Positions 6,908 through 15,205 are shown, counted from the stretch's first letter. The stretch: DNA of 31,306 nucleotides from F23-B02 sp946405205 (GCA_946405205.1 CAMJGL010000018.1:1-31306), one strand, 5' to 3'. Notes: generated by a model not told the origin, from the sequence alone. Numbers and translations are program-made.

Positions 6908-7612
6908 TCAGGCGGGCAGATAATTCATAGGATCCACGCTCTGTCCGTCCTTGCTCATCGCAAAGTGGATATGGCTGCCCTGTCCGATCTCGCAGATGGC
7001 CGTTTTGCCCACGGAGCCGATGACATCGCCGCTCTCGACCTTGTCGCCGACGGAAACGGTGGGGGTATCGGCCAGGTTTGAGTACACGGTCTTTATCCCG
7101 TCGCCGTGCTGTATGACAACCGTGGTGCCGTACAGGTCGTCCTGTTCGACGCTCACGACCTCGCCGTCGGCGGCAGCGCACACGACCTCGCCCTGCTGGG
7201 CAAGTATATCAACGCCGTCATGGGTACGCCAGTCAGCCATGGTCACGTCGTATGCAAGCGCTTCCACGGTGTAGCCGCGCTCAACATCGCCGATAACTGG
7301 CCATATCCACGATGTGGGCTCCTCCCAGACGTCGTCCTCGGACCATGTGCCCGCCGCAACAACGTCGCTGTTGTCCGCGCTTACGGTCTTGGGAGGGTCA
7401 TTGTCAACATCGGGCGCCGTGCCGCTGTCGGTCGCCTGAGGGCGGTTGTTTTCAAGGGTGATGCCGGGATCGATATCCACGGTCCCGGGGGATCGGTGGG
7501 TCGCCAGACTGTAGGCCGAGAAGCCTATCACTGCTACGCATAGTGCAAGGACTATGTAAAAGCCCTTGCCGGCAAAAAACTTATCAAGCTTGCCGCTTTT
7601 ATTGTTTTCCAT
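6908..7612 (-). CDS. spoIIQ: SpoIIQ-like LytM/M23 peptidase family protein of the forespore
   Basis: This 234-residue protein has a short cytoplasmic N-terminus, one membrane helix (about 17-38), an acidic Pro/Asp-rich linker and a C-terminal LytM domain (about 104-234). The zinc motif is intact: His131-xxx-Asp135 and His214-x-His216. SpoIIQ is made in the forespore, crosses the intermembrane space and joins SpoIIIAH to link the two cells during engulfment. Bacillus SpoIIQ has lost catalytic residues, whereas clostridial forms keep them, as here. The upstream sequence matches the sigma-F consensus, which supports the sporulation role over a generic cell-wall peptidase. The start is ATG 7612, six bases after aggaggt. 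It is monocistronic, between the iron operon and the tRNA-Met unit. No spoIIIA genes are in the window. Confidence 0.85.
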   Translation of the reverse strand: MENNKSGKLDKFFAGKGFYIVLALCVAVIGFSAYSLATHRSPGTVDIDPGITLENNRPQATDSGTAPDVDNDPPKTVSADNSDVVAAGTWSEDDVWEEPTSWIWPVIGDVERGYTVEALAYDVTMADWRTHDGVDILAQQGEVVCAAADGEVVSVEQDDLYGTTVVIQHGDGIKTVYSNLADTPTVSVGDKVESGDVIGSVGKTAICEIGQGSHIHFAMSKDGQSVDPMNYLPA

Positions 7613-7639
7613 AGATAAACCTCCTGTTGGATTTATCTA

Positions 7640-7669
7640 TATTGTTGCCCTCATATTTGGATAATATAC
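7640..7669 (-). promoter_or_regulatory. Sigma-F type promoter of spoIIQ
   Basis: On the minus strand, GTATA (7665-7669) is followed after 15 bases by GGCAACAATA (7640-7649). Both parts fit the forespore sigma-F pattern GYWTA, 15 bases, GGNRANANTW at every fixed position. It starts right after the T tract of the iron operon terminator. Confidence 0.8.
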
Positions 7670-7697
7670 AAAAAGAGCAAGTTTTCACTTGCTCTTC
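7670..7697 (-). terminator. Terminator of the feo operon
   Basis: On the minus strand, arms AGAGCAAG/CTTGCTCT around a 6-base loop are followed by five T. The hairpin includes the stop codon of the regulator gene. Confidence 0.85.
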
Positions 7698-8050
7698 ATG
7701 TATTCCTTTATTTTGTCAAAGCTTTCGTCGCTTATGACGTGCTCTATGCGGCAGGCGTCCCGCGCCGCCGTCGCCTGAGATACGCCCATGCGCTCAAGCA
7801 GGCTCGACAGGGTCTTGTGCCGCTCATATATCTTTTCGGCGACCGCCATTCCCGATCGTGTGAGCTCTATGTAACCGGCCTCGTCGACCGTGACATAGCC
7901 GTTTTCACGAAACTGCTTTACGGCGACGCTTACGGACGCGCGCGAAAAGCCCAGCTCGTTTGCAAGGTCTATGCTTCGCACGAGCCCCTTTCTCTCCTTG
8001 AGTATCAGCAGCGTTTCAAGGTAGTGCTCAGCCGACTCCTGTATCTTCAT
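7685..8050 (-). CDS. DtxR/MntR-type metal-dependent transcriptional regulator
   Basis: This 121-residue protein starts KIQESAEHYLETLLIL and has a winged helix-turn-helix (LVRSIDLANELGFSRASVSVAVKQFRENGYV, then the wing VDEAGYIELTRSG). It ends with the start of the metal-binding/dimer domain (RHKTLSSLLERMGV, and DACRIEHVISDESFDKIKEY with its Cys/Glu/His ligand pattern). It resembles the short MntR-like branch and lacks the SH3-like third domain of DtxR/IdeR. With Fe(II) it should repress DNA binding sites. It is the last gene of the feo operon, so it probably represses its own synthesis through the operator at 10453-10476. The start is ATG 8050, seven bases after aaggag; the longer open frame upstream lacks family features and overlaps the Cys-rich gene. 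Confidence 0.9.
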   Translation of the reverse strand: MKIQESAEHYLETLLILKERKGLVRSIDLANELGFSRASVSVAVKQFRENGYVTVDEAGYIELTRSGMAVAEKIYERHKTLSSLLERMGVSQATAARDACRIEHVISDESFDKIKEYMKSK

Positions 8051-8180
8051 CTTTTGTCTCCTTATCACACTTTTTCGCGCATTTCCTGCAGTTGCCGCAG
8101 CAGCCGGTCCTGCCCTTTCGTATGCTGTGGACAGCGTAGGCAAGCCAGACCGCAAGCACGGCGATTATAACAATCTCCAT
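8028..8180 (-). CDS. FeoB-associated Cys-rich membrane protein
   Basis: This 50-residue protein starts with a single membrane helix (MEIVIIAVLAVWLAYAVHSI) followed by a basic, cysteine-rich tail with the pattern CCxxCxxCxxxC at residues 27-38. This matches the small FeoB-associated Cys-rich family found beside feoB in Firmicutes, thought to help FeoB-dependent Fe(II) uptake, perhaps by iron binding at the inner membrane face. ATG 8180 lies one base after the feoB stop. The 3' end overlaps the regulator gene by 23 bases, which suggests coupled translation of the two. It is small enough to be missed by a standard length cutoff. Confidence 0.88.
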   Translation of the reverse strand: MEIVIIAVLAVWLAYAVHSIRKGRTGCCGNCRKCAKKCDKETKDEDTGVG

Positions 8181-8181
8181 A

Positions 8182-10191
8182 TCAGATGATCACTCCCGCA
8201 AGCAGGTACACCGCATAGGCCACGAGCCACGCGACGCAGCACTGCGAGAGCATGACGAGCACGGTCTTAAAGCCGCTGCCGAGCTCTCTCCTTACCGCCG
8301 CAAGAGCCGCCACACAGGGGGTGTAGAGCAGGCAGAACACGAGGAAGCTTATGGCTGACCTCAGGCTGAACAGCCCGCTGAGTGCCGCGGCGCTGAGGTT
8401 AGCGCCCACGCCCATGAGGACGCCAAGGGTGCTTATGACCGCTTCCTTGGCCATTACGCCGGTCACGAGCGCGGTCGCCACGCGCCAGTCGCCGAAGCCG
8501 AGAGGCGCGAAAACGGGCGCCAGCCATGCGCCGACTATGGCAAGCAGACTGTCGGTGCTGCCGGACTCGACCACGTTCAGGCGCACATCAAAGCTCTGCA
8601 GGAACCAGATTATAATGGTCGCAACGAAGATAACGGTGAATGCGCGCCGGATGAAGTCCCACGCCTTTTCCCACATGAGCAGCAGCACGCTCTTGAGCGA
8701 CGGCATGCGGTAGTTCGGAAGCTCCATCACGAATGGCACGGGCTTGCCGGTGAACGCGGTCTTGCTGAGTACCTTTGCCGCTATTATTCCCACGAGCATG
8801 CCGAAAACATACAGGCAGGTCATCACCAGTCCCCCGTGGCCGGGGAAAAACGCCGCCGTGAACACCGCGTAAATTGGTATCTTGGCAGAGCAGCTCATAA
8901 ACGGCACAAGCAGCATCGTCATTTTCCGGTCGCGCTCGGAGGACAGGGTGCGCGTCGCCATTATGGCGGGAACGGAGCAGCCGAAGCCGATGAGCATCGG
9001 CACGAAGCTGCGTCCGGATAGCCCTATGCGGCGCAGCAGCTTATCCATGACAAACGCTACGCGGGACATATATCCCGTGTCCTCCAAAATCGCGAGGAAG
9101 AAAAACAGCACAACGATAATGGGCAGGAAGCTGAGCATACTGCCCACGCCTGCAAACACGCCGTCTATAACAAGGCTCTGTACAACGGGGTTCAGGCCGT
9201 ATGCCGTCAGCAGGCCGTCCACCCAGGCGGTAAAGCTGTCTATACCCATCGCGAGCAGATCCGACAGCCACTTTCCCAGAACGCTGAAGGTCATCCAGAA
9301 AACGAAGGCCATTATTGCGATAAAGGTAGGGATGGCAAGGTATTTATTGGTGAGGATCTTATCGATCTTCACACTTCGGAGCATCTCCTTGCTCTCCTGA
9401 GCCTTTACGACGGTTTCAGAGCACACGGCTTCGATGAAGCGGTAGCGCATATCGGCAAGAGCCGCGTTGCGGTCGAGCGTGCTCTCATCCTCCATCTCGA
9501 GCACCGCGTGCTCGATGAGCTCCAGCTCGTTATCGCTGAGCCTGAGAGCGGCCGTTATGTCCTCATCGGCCTCGATAACCCGGGTCGCCGCGAAGCGCGA
9601 GGGCACGCCGATATTGTCGGCATGGTCCTCCACGACGTGGCTGACGGTATGTATGCAGCGGTGAACGGGGCCGGCCGAGCAGAAGTCTATTCTGCGGGGC
9701 CTGAGCTTTTTCTCGGCGGTGTCGGCCACGACCCGCATCAGCTCGTCAACGCCGTCGTTCTTCGCGGCGGAGATGGGCACGACCGGTATGCCGAGCCTTT
9801 CCGACAGGCCGTTTATATCAACAGAGCCGTGGTTTCCCAAAAGCTCATCCATCATGTTCAGCGCCAGCACCATGGGCTTTCCCATCTCGATGAGCTGCAA
9901 TGTCAGGTACAGGTTGCGCTCGATATTAGTCGCGTCGGCGATGTTTATGATGACGTCCGGCTTTTCATTTATTATAAAATCGCGGGTCACCTTTTCCTCC
10001 CCGGAATAGGGGCGGATGGAGTAAATGCCCGGCAGATCGACAAGGCTGAAGTTTTTATAGCCTATGACCTGCCCCATCTTATGCTCAACGGTAACTCCCG
10101 GGAAATTGCCGACATGCTGGTTGGAGCCCGTGAGCTGGTTGAATAAAGTTGTCTTTCCGCAGTTCTGATTGCCTGCAAGCGCTATTACCAT
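8182..10191 (-). CDS. feoB: Ferrous iron transporter FeoB
   Basis: FeoB imports Fe(II) across the cytoplasmic membrane, driven or gated by an N-terminal GTPase domain. This 669-residue copy has G1 GNQNCGKT (7-14), switch I GVTVE (32-36), G3 DLPG (52-55) and G4 NMMD (112-115). A helical regulatory region comes next, then about eight membrane helices with the two Gate repeats (for example GFGCSVPAIMATRT and FCLLYTPCVAALAAVRRE, each with a conserved Cys-containing pore motif). The start is ATG 10191, one base after the feoA stop, with its ribosome binding site inside the feoA end. Length is normal for the clostridial type without a fused FeoA. It is the second gene of the feo operon and is presumably induced when iron is scarce. 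Confidence 0.97.
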   Translation of the reverse strand: MVIALAGNQNCGKTTLFNQLTGSNQHVGNFPGVTVEHKMGQVIGYKNFSLVDLPGIYSIRPYSGEEKVTRDFIINEKPDVIINIADATNIERNLYLTLQLIEMGKPMVLALNMMDELLGNHGSVDINGLSERLGIPVVPISAAKNDGVDELMRVVADTAEKKLRPRRIDFCSAGPVHRCIHTVSHVVEDHADNIGVPSRFAATRVIEADEDITAALRLSDNELELIEHAVLEMEDESTLDRNAALADMRYRFIEAVCSETVVKAQESKEMLRSVKIDKILTNKYLAIPTFIAIMAFVFWMTFSVLGKWLSDLLAMGIDSFTAWVDGLLTAYGLNPVVQSLVIDGVFAGVGSMLSFLPIIVVLFFFLAILEDTGYMSRVAFVMDKLLRRIGLSGRSFVPMLIGFGCSVPAIMATRTLSSERDRKMTMLLVPFMSCSAKIPIYAVFTAAFFPGHGGLVMTCLYVFGMLVGIIAAKVLSKTAFTGKPVPFVMELPNYRMPSLKSVLLLMWEKAWDFIRRAFTVIFVATIIIWFLQSFDVRLNVVESGSTDSLLAIVGAWLAPVFAPLGFGDWRVATALVTGVMAKEAVISTLGVLMGVGANLSAAALSGLFSLRSAISFLVFCLLYTPCVAALAAVRRELGSGFKTVLVMLSQCCVAWLVAYAVYLLAGVII

Positions 10192-10192
10192 A

Positions 10193-10426
10193 TTATATCT
10201 CCTCCATGGGCCTTACCTCGATCTTCGATGCGTCCTCCTTGCGGAGCGTCATGGTGTAGCCCCTAAGGAAGATCTCGATCGGATCCCCGAGAGGCGCCAC
10301 CTTGCGGACGGTCACCTCCGTGTGCGGTATGAGCCCCATGTCGAGCAGGTGACAGCGCAGATTACCCTCTCCCCCGACCGTCAGGATAACAGCCGGCTTT
10401 CCTATGGGCAGCTTATCAAGCGTCAT
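10193..10426 (-). CDS. feoA: Ferrous iron transport protein FeoA
   Basis: This 77-residue SH3-like protein has the typical FeoA core: LPIGKPAVILTV, then LRCHLLDMGLIPHTEVTV, then PLGDPIEIFLRGYTMTLRKEDASKIEV. FeoA is a small cytoplasmic partner of FeoB that modulates Fe(II) uptake. The start is ATG 10426, eight bases after ggagg. It is the first gene of the operon, just downstream of a promoter overlapped by paired palindromes, and it abuts feoB with a one-base gap. Confidence 0.95.
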   Translation of the reverse strand: MTLDKLPIGKPAVILTVGGEGNLRCHLLDMGLIPHTEVTVRKVAPLGDPIEIFLRGYTMTLRKEDASKIEVRPMEEI

Positions 10427-10452
10427 ATATAAAACCTCCGTGTCAGTTACAT

Positions 10453-10476
10453 CTAACAGTGTTAGTGTACGCTAAC
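10453..10476. promoter_or_regulatory. Likely iron-repressor operator: two interlocked palindromes
   Basis: CTAACAGTGTTAG (10453-10465) is a perfect odd-centred inverted repeat. GTTAGTGTACGCTAAC (10461-10476) is a near-perfect 16-base palindrome that shares the GTTAG arm. TTAG/CTAA half-sites are typical of DtxR-family operators. The elements cover the -10 box and the start site, so binding would block RNA polymerase. Which regulator binds is inferred from the operon's own DtxR-type gene. Confidence 0.7.
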
Positions 10477-10492
10477 GCGGAGGTTTTGTCAA
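10464..10492 (-). promoter_or_regulatory. Promoter of the feo operon
   Basis: On the minus strand, -35 TTGACA (10487-10492) and -10 TACACT (10464-10469) are 17 bases apart. The -10 box lies inside the double palindrome. Confidence 0.8.
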
Positions 10493-10510
10493 TATCAACG
10501 CCGAATTTTT

Positions 10511-12298
10511 TTACGTTTCAACAGTGCATACCGTCTCGAAGCTTTGCATGCTCAAAACCTTCATTCCGAGGTCGGAGACGATGTATGCGCAGTCCCCGAT
10601 ATAAAGGCCGCGGGAGCTGCCCCAGTATTCGCCGAGGTCGATGCTCGCCTGCTGCTTAAAGCCGCCCTCGTCGCTGTAGGAGAACACGAGGTACTTGCTG
10701 TCGGTGCCGAAGGCTATCAGGTTTTTCTCAGGGGATATGAGGATGGCTTTATGATTGTACAGCGCCTCGCTGTAGCTGTCGCCGTCGAGGTTGAACGTAT
10801 GCTTTGCCGTCACGTTTGCCTTGTCGCTTATGTCGAACATGACAAGCTTCATTCCCTCTGTCGCGCCGCTGTCCTCATCCGCTTCGTTTCCGAGCCCGAA
10901 AAGCCTTGTATCCGACCAGGGATGCAGGTACTCGGAAAAGCCGCTTATCTTCAGCTCACTCAGTATCTTCGGGTTTTTTGGGTCCGACACGTTCACCGCG
11001 AACAGCGGATCGACCTGACGGAAGGTGCAGAAGTAAACAAAGTCTCCGTCAAAGCGCACGGAGTACACCCGCTCGCCCTCGGCAAGCCCCTCGACCGCCG
11101 CGAGCTGCTTCAAATTGCCGTCAAGGATATACAGGCCGTTTGACGAAGCCTCTTCCTCCTCGGGCCACTCCCAGTTTTCAAAGCCGTGTTTTTCGTCGGT
11201 GTAGACGGTGTAATGCTCCGGCTCCTGCGTGGTCACAAGCCTGAGCTTGCCCTCGTATTCGTCCATTGAAAACTGGCTTTCAAGCAAGCCTTTGACCGTC
11301 CCGGTGGCGGCAACGGTGAGATCTGCCGCGTTTATACGCGTGATGTCCGTGAACTGCTCTCCGGCATAGTCCTTTACGGTGTACACGTCCTCTTTGCGTT
11401 CGTTTGAATATGTCTCCTCGTAGCGGGACGAGGCGAGATACAGGCTGCTCTCGTTCATATAAAGCTGCGTTCCCGCTCCGAGGACCGCGCGCTGCGCCGT
11501 CTGCTCTCCGCTTTTCACGTCGTAGCAAGCAGCGACGACATAGCTCGCGCCGGACATCCCGGTCGCTATGCTGATGCAGTCACATTCGGCAAGGCTGCTC
11601 TCTCCGTTTCTGTAATAGCTCGGAACGTAGGTCTGCGGATCGTCCTCATCCGGCTCGTTCCACACGGTGTAGGTGCTTATGAGATACAGCTTTCCGTCAT
11701 AAAGCCTGCTCGTCAGCAGCCAGCCGTCCTGACCGACTGTACCCTTGAGAACGGGAGCCGAGGGATCCGAAACGTCGTATAACTCAGCGATCGTTTTTTC
11801 GGTCTCGGCGGCCGTTCCGTAAGGCACGCTGTCTCCGCAGATAAAATAGCCGCCTTCATTCTTAACGAGCACCAGTACGTTATTGCAGATATACATCTCG
11901 CTCACCCACCGGTTTTCTCCCGAGGCGGCAATTGAGCCGATCTTCCGGCTGTTTTCGCCGTCGGCCTTATAGATGACGATGTCGCCCGAGCTGAGAGCGT
12001 AGATATACTCGCCGTCGGTTTTGACGATGTCTCCCTCGTCAACGCCCTCGACCTGGACGTTGGTGCCGGAGTATTCGCTGCTCTCCTCCTTCACCGCAGC
12101 ATCGGCCGCGGAGTCAGCGCCTGAGGTATAAAGGGCGGCGCTGCGCAGGCCAGAATCATCATACTGTTTTTTTATCGCGGCATAGACCTGCGAATAGTCC
12201 TTGATGCTTTTTGCCGTCTGCCCGTCCTGACGCGCCGTGCAGGCCGCAAGAGAGCACAGCATAACGACGCTTAATATCAACGCAATGATCCTTTTCAT
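10511..12298 (-). CDS. Secreted beta-propeller domain lipoprotein
   Basis: This 595-residue protein begins with a lipoprotein signal (MKRIIALIL, then LAAC lipobox), so it is anchored outside the membrane. The segment NVQVEGVDEGDIVKTDGEYIYAL is the hallmark opening of the beta-propeller family seen in secreted proteins of Bacilli and Clostridia (Pfam Beta_propel). Repeated blades follow, such as LYLISTYTVW, LRLVTTQEPEHYTVY, VYFCTFRQVDPLFAV and KYLVFSYSDEGG. The function is unknown; binding of a cell-wall or extracellular partner is a guess. The start is ATG 12298, five bases after aggagg; an ATG 21 bases upstream lacks a site. It is a single gene with a possible promoter (TTGCCG, 16 bases, TAAATA) around 12328-12355. 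Confidence 0.85.
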   Translation of the reverse strand: MKRIIALILSVVMLCSLAACTARQDGQTAKSIKDYSQVYAAIKKQYDDSGLRSAALYTSGADSAADAAVKEESSEYSGTNVQVEGVDEGDIVKTDGEYIYALSSGDIVIYKADGENSRKIGSIAASGENRWVSEMYICNNVLVLVKNEGGYFICGDSVPYGTAAETEKTIAELYDVSDPSAPVLKGTVGQDGWLLTSRLYDGKLYLISTYTVWNEPDEDDPQTYVPSYYRNGESSLAECDCISIATGMSGASYVVAACYDVKSGEQTAQRAVLGAGTQLYMNESSLYLASSRYEETYSNERKEDVYTVKDYAGEQFTDITRINAADLTVAATGTVKGLLESQFSMDEYEGKLRLVTTQEPEHYTVYTDEKHGFENWEWPEEEEASSNGLYILDGNLKQLAAVEGLAEGERVYSVRFDGDFVYFCTFRQVDPLFAVNVSDPKNPKILSELKISGFSEYLHPWSDTRLFGLGNEADEDSGATEGMKLVMFDISDKANVTAKHTFNLDGDSYSEALYNHKAILISPEKNLIAFGTDSKYLVFSYSDEGGFKQQASIDLGEYWGSSRGLYIGDCAYIVSDLGMKVLSMQSFETVCTVET

Positions 12299-12373
12299 AT
12301 ACGCCTCCTGTAATAGCATGGTATTTATTTAGTATCTGCTCTTCAGACGGCAAAAACGCGGAAAAAGTTTCAT

Positions 12374-12408
12374 AAAAAAAGAAAGAGATCAGCGTCTCTT
12401 TCTTTTTT
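12374..12408 (-). terminator. Terminator of the liv operon
   Basis: On the minus strand, a hairpin with arms AAAGAAAGAGA/TCTCTTTCTTT and loop CGCTGA is followed by a run of T. It begins just after the livF stop codon. Confidence 0.85.
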
Positions 12409-12414
12409 ATTCAA

Positions 12415-13125
12415 TTATGTGCCGAGATACGCGGCCTTGACCTTTTCGTCGGCCAGCAGCTCCGCGCCCGTGCCGCTCATAGTGATGCGTCCGGTCTCAA
12501 GGACGTAGCCCGCGTGGGCGGTCTTGAGCGCCATGTTCGCGTTCTGCTCGATAAGAAGCACCGTAACGCCGCGGGCATTGATCTCCTTTATGATGTCGAA
12601 GATACCGCGGACGATGATCGGCGCAAGTCCCAGCGAGGGTTCGTCCATCATGATTATCTTGGGACGGCTCATCAGAGCTCTGCCAACGGCCAGCATCTGC
12701 TGCTCGCCGCCGGACAGGGTGCCGCCCTCCTGCCAGGAGCGCTCCTTTAGTCTCGGAAACAGGTCGTACACCCAGTTAAGGTCCTCGGTCAGATCGTCAT
12801 TGCGCAGATACGCGCCGATCCTGAGGTTTTCGAGAACGGTGAGATCCGGGAATATCTTTCTGCCCTCGGGAACAAGAGTGATGCCCTTTGAGACAATAGC
12901 GTTGGGCTCCTTCGCCGTTATATCCTCGCCATTGAACTCGATGCTGCCGGCGGCGGGCTTCACAAGACCCGCGATGGCGCGCAGCGTGGAGCTTTTTCCG
13001 GCGCCGTTTGCGCCTATGAGGGTGACTATCTCACCCTCGGGCACGTCAAAGCTCACGCCCTTGACGGCCTCGATGCCGCCGTAATTGACCTTGAGGTCCT
13101 TGATCTTCAGTATAGCTTCACTCAT
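12415..13125 (-). CDS. livF: Branched-chain amino acid ABC transporter ATPase LivF
   Basis: This 236-residue ABC ATPase is of the LivF type. It has Walker A GANGAGKSS, Q-loop region, signature LSGGEQQMLAVGRALM, Walker B KIIMMDEP and a switch His replaced in the usual LivF way (LLIEQNANMAL). It pairs with LivG to drive import of Leu/Ile/Val through LivHM. The start is ATG 13125, overlapping the end of livG by 8 bases, which suggests coupled translation. It is the last gene of the operon and is followed at once by a terminator. Confidence 0.95.
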   Translation of the reverse strand: MSEAILKIKDLKVNYGGIEAVKGVSFDVPEGEIVTLIGANGAGKSSTLRAIAGLVKPAAGSIEFNGEDITAKEPNAIVSKGITLVPEGRKIFPDLTVLENLRIGAYLRNDDLTEDLNWVYDLFPRLKERSWQEGGTLSGGEQQMLAVGRALMSRPKIIMMDEPSLGLAPIIVRGIFDIIKEINARGVTVLLIEQNANMALKTAHAGYVLETGRITMSGTGAELLADEKVKAAYLGT

Positions 13126-13963
13126 CTTCAACGACCCCCAGATATGCATCGATAACGTGCTGATTATTCTGAACTTCCTTGGGCGTGCCCTGCGCGATCT
13201 CGGAGCCGAAGTCGATGACGTAGATATAGTCGGAGATCTGCATGACAAGATCCATATGGTGCTCGATAAGAAAGACGGTAAGACCGTATTTCTCGCGTAT
13301 CTCGCGGATGAACTGCGCAAGCTCCAGCGTTTCCTGCGGGTTCATGCCGGCCGCCGGCTCATCCAGAAGCAGCAGCTTAGGGTCGGCTGCAAGCGCACGG
13401 GCGATCTCCAGACGGCGCTGAAGGCCGTAAGGCAGGCTCGTTGCGATCTCGTCCTTGTACTTGTCAAGGCCCTGCTCCTCCAGAAGCGCCATGGTCTCCT
13501 CCCGCATACGCTTTTCCTCCTTGGCGTTGCCGCGGAAGGTGGCCGAGAACACGTTCTGCTTCGCGTTCATGTGCTTTGCTATGAGGACATTTTCAAATAC
13601 GGTCATGCTCTTCCAGAGGCGGATGTTCTGGAAGGTACGGGCTATGCCCTTTTTGGTTATTTTGTCCGGCGTGTTGGATATGACCTTGCCGAGGTACATA
13701 TCGCCGTTTTCGCCCTTATAGGCCTTTTTCATCTTGCCCTGCGGATGGTTGCGGACGATGGGCTCGCCCATGAACTCAACAAGGCCGTTTGTCGGCTCGT
13801 AAACGCCGGTGATGCAGTTGAATGCCGTGGTCTTGCCCGCGCCGTTGGGGCCGATGAGGGCGATTATCTTGCCCTCGGGGATGTCCAGAGAGAGGTTGTT
13901 TACCGCGACAACGCCGCCGAACTGCATGGTGATGTTTTCAACATGAAGTACATTATTGCTCAT
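13118..13963 (-). CDS. livG: Branched-chain amino acid ABC transporter ATPase LivG
   Basis: This 281-residue ABC ATPase has Walker A GPNGAGKTT, the LivG-typical GIARTFQNIRLW, signature LPYGLQRRLEIARAL, Walker B LLLLDEPAAGMNP and switch His in LIEHHMDLVM. It is longer than the usual ~255 residues because of an extra Lys/Gly-rich segment (about residues 68-93, around HPQGKMKKAYKGENGD) before the GIARTFQ motif. Its ATG shares one base with the livM stop (TAATG). It forms the ATP-driven motor with LivF. Confidence 0.95.
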   Translation of the reverse strand: MSNNVLHVENITMQFGGVVAVNNLSLDIPEGKIIALIGPNGAGKTTAFNCITGVYEPTNGLVEFMGEPIVRNHPQGKMKKAYKGENGDMYLGKVISNTPDKITKKGIARTFQNIRLWKSMTVFENVLIAKHMNAKQNVFSATFRGNAKEEKRMREETMALLEEQGLDKYKDEIATSLPYGLQRRLEIARALAADPKLLLLDEPAAGMNPQETLELAQFIREIREKYGLTVFLIEHHMDLVMQISDYIYVIDFGSEIAQGTPKEVQNNQHVIDAYLGVVEDE

Positions 13964-15195
13964 TATGCGGCACCTCCCTCTTCGGTTTTGGCGGCTTTGG
14001 CCGCTTTCTTTGCTTTTATCTTTCGTATCAGCCCCGCAAACGACAGCTCCTTATTGCCCATGATGCCCTTGGAGAAGAACAGCACGATTATCATTATGAC
14101 GACGGAGAATACGACCTTGCGGAAGCCGTCGCGGAAGAAGGGCACGGCTATGTCTCCGAAGGGCAGCTTTCCGGAGTCGAGGAAGCGCAGCCACCACTCG
14201 GAGCAGGCGATATACAGGAAGGCCGCGATACAGCTTCCCGATACCGAGCCTATGCCGCCGATAACGACGATGAGCAGTATCTCATAGGTCATGGCCGACA
14301 TGAAGGCCGAGGCCTGAACGGTGGTCTGGAACATTGCAAGCAGTGCGCCGCCGACGCCCGCGAAGAAGCTGGATATAACGAAGGACAGCATTTTGTGCTT
14401 GAACAGGTTGATGCCCATCGCCTCCGCCGCTATCTCGTCGTCGCGGATGGCCTTAAAGGCTCTGCCGTAGGAGGAGTTTATAAGCAGGATGATGATAATT
14501 ATGCATATCATCGCTATCAGGAACGGGAAGGCCGTGCCGAATTTGAACACCTGGCCGCCGATGCTGAACTTCATGTCGCTGAAGGCCGTGTACTTGCGCA
14601 GCAGATTTGAGCCGTTGGTGATGGTGCCGAGGCCGTTCCACTGGAAGATGGCGCGTATGATCTCGGCAAAGCCGAGGGTCGCTATGGCAAGGTAATCGCT
14701 CTTCAGGCGCAGAACGGGAATGCCGATAAGCGCAGCAAAGACCGCCGCAACAAGGCCCGCGATTATGATGCAGATTATAGCGCCGAGGAAGCTGCCGAGG
14801 TCGACGCCGAGAGCGTTACCCAGGATCTCGGGGATAGAGAACTGGATGGCGCCGCCTTCAAAGTACTGGTAAACCGAGGGATGCTGCGCCGCGGGGATAG
14901 AGAAGATGGAATAGGCGTACGCGCCGACGAGCATGAAGCCTGCCTGGCCGAGAGAAAACAGGCCGGTGAAGCCGTTGAGAAGGTTCATTGAAACGCACAG
15001 CAGCGAATAGATCGCACCCTTTTTCAGGACGGGGATAAGCATGAGTGTGAACTTGCTGGGCTTCACGAAGTTGTCCAGCGCGAAGAGCAGAACGTAGAAA
15101 ATGACAAGGCACACTATCGTCATCCAAAGGCCCTGACGCTTTGCGACCTCCTCAGGAGTTCTGAGAGGCTTGGAGTTTTGCATGGTATCGTTCAT
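13963..15195 (-). CDS. livM: Branched-chain amino acid ABC transporter permease LivM
   Basis: This 410-residue integral membrane protein has the LivM landmarks: NLLNGFTGLFSLGQAGFMLVGAYAYS, then GIPVLRLKSDYLAIATLGFAEIIR, and the cytoplasmic coupling helix GRAFKAIRDDEIAAEAMGIN. The C-terminus carries a Lys/Ala-rich tail, probably cytoplasmic. The start is ATG 15195, preceded by aggtgagg; GTG 15204 upstream is less likely because it overlaps that site. It starts 10 bases after livH and overlaps livG by one base. Confidence 0.95.
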   Translation of the reverse strand: MNDTMQNSKPLRTPEEVAKRQGLWMTIVCLVIFYVLLFALDNFVKPSKFTLMLIPVLKKGAIYSLLCVSMNLLNGFTGLFSLGQAGFMLVGAYAYSIFSIPAAQHPSVYQYFEGGAIQFSIPEILGNALGVDLGSFLGAIICIIIAGLVAAVFAALIGIPVLRLKSDYLAIATLGFAEIIRAIFQWNGLGTITNGSNLLRKYTAFSDMKFSIGGQVFKFGTAFPFLIAMICIIIIILLINSSYGRAFKAIRDDEIAAEAMGINLFKHKMLSFVISSFFAGVGGALLAMFQTTVQASAFMSAMTYEILLIVVIGGIGSVSGSCIAAFLYIACSEWWLRFLDSGKLPFGDIAVPFFRDGFRKVVFSVVIMIIVLFFSKGIMGNKELSFAGLIRKIKAKKAAKAAKTEEGGAA

Positions 15196-15205
15196 TATCC
15201 TCACC

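Noticed and set aside
8051..8155. N-terminal extension of the DtxR-type regulator
   Set aside because: It overlaps the Cys-rich gene in another frame and lacks family similarity; ATG 8050 has a good ribosome binding site.
13085..14287. Long plus-strand open frame across livG and livM
   Set aside because: It spans two genes with clear LivG and LivM motifs on the other strand and has no recognisable domain.
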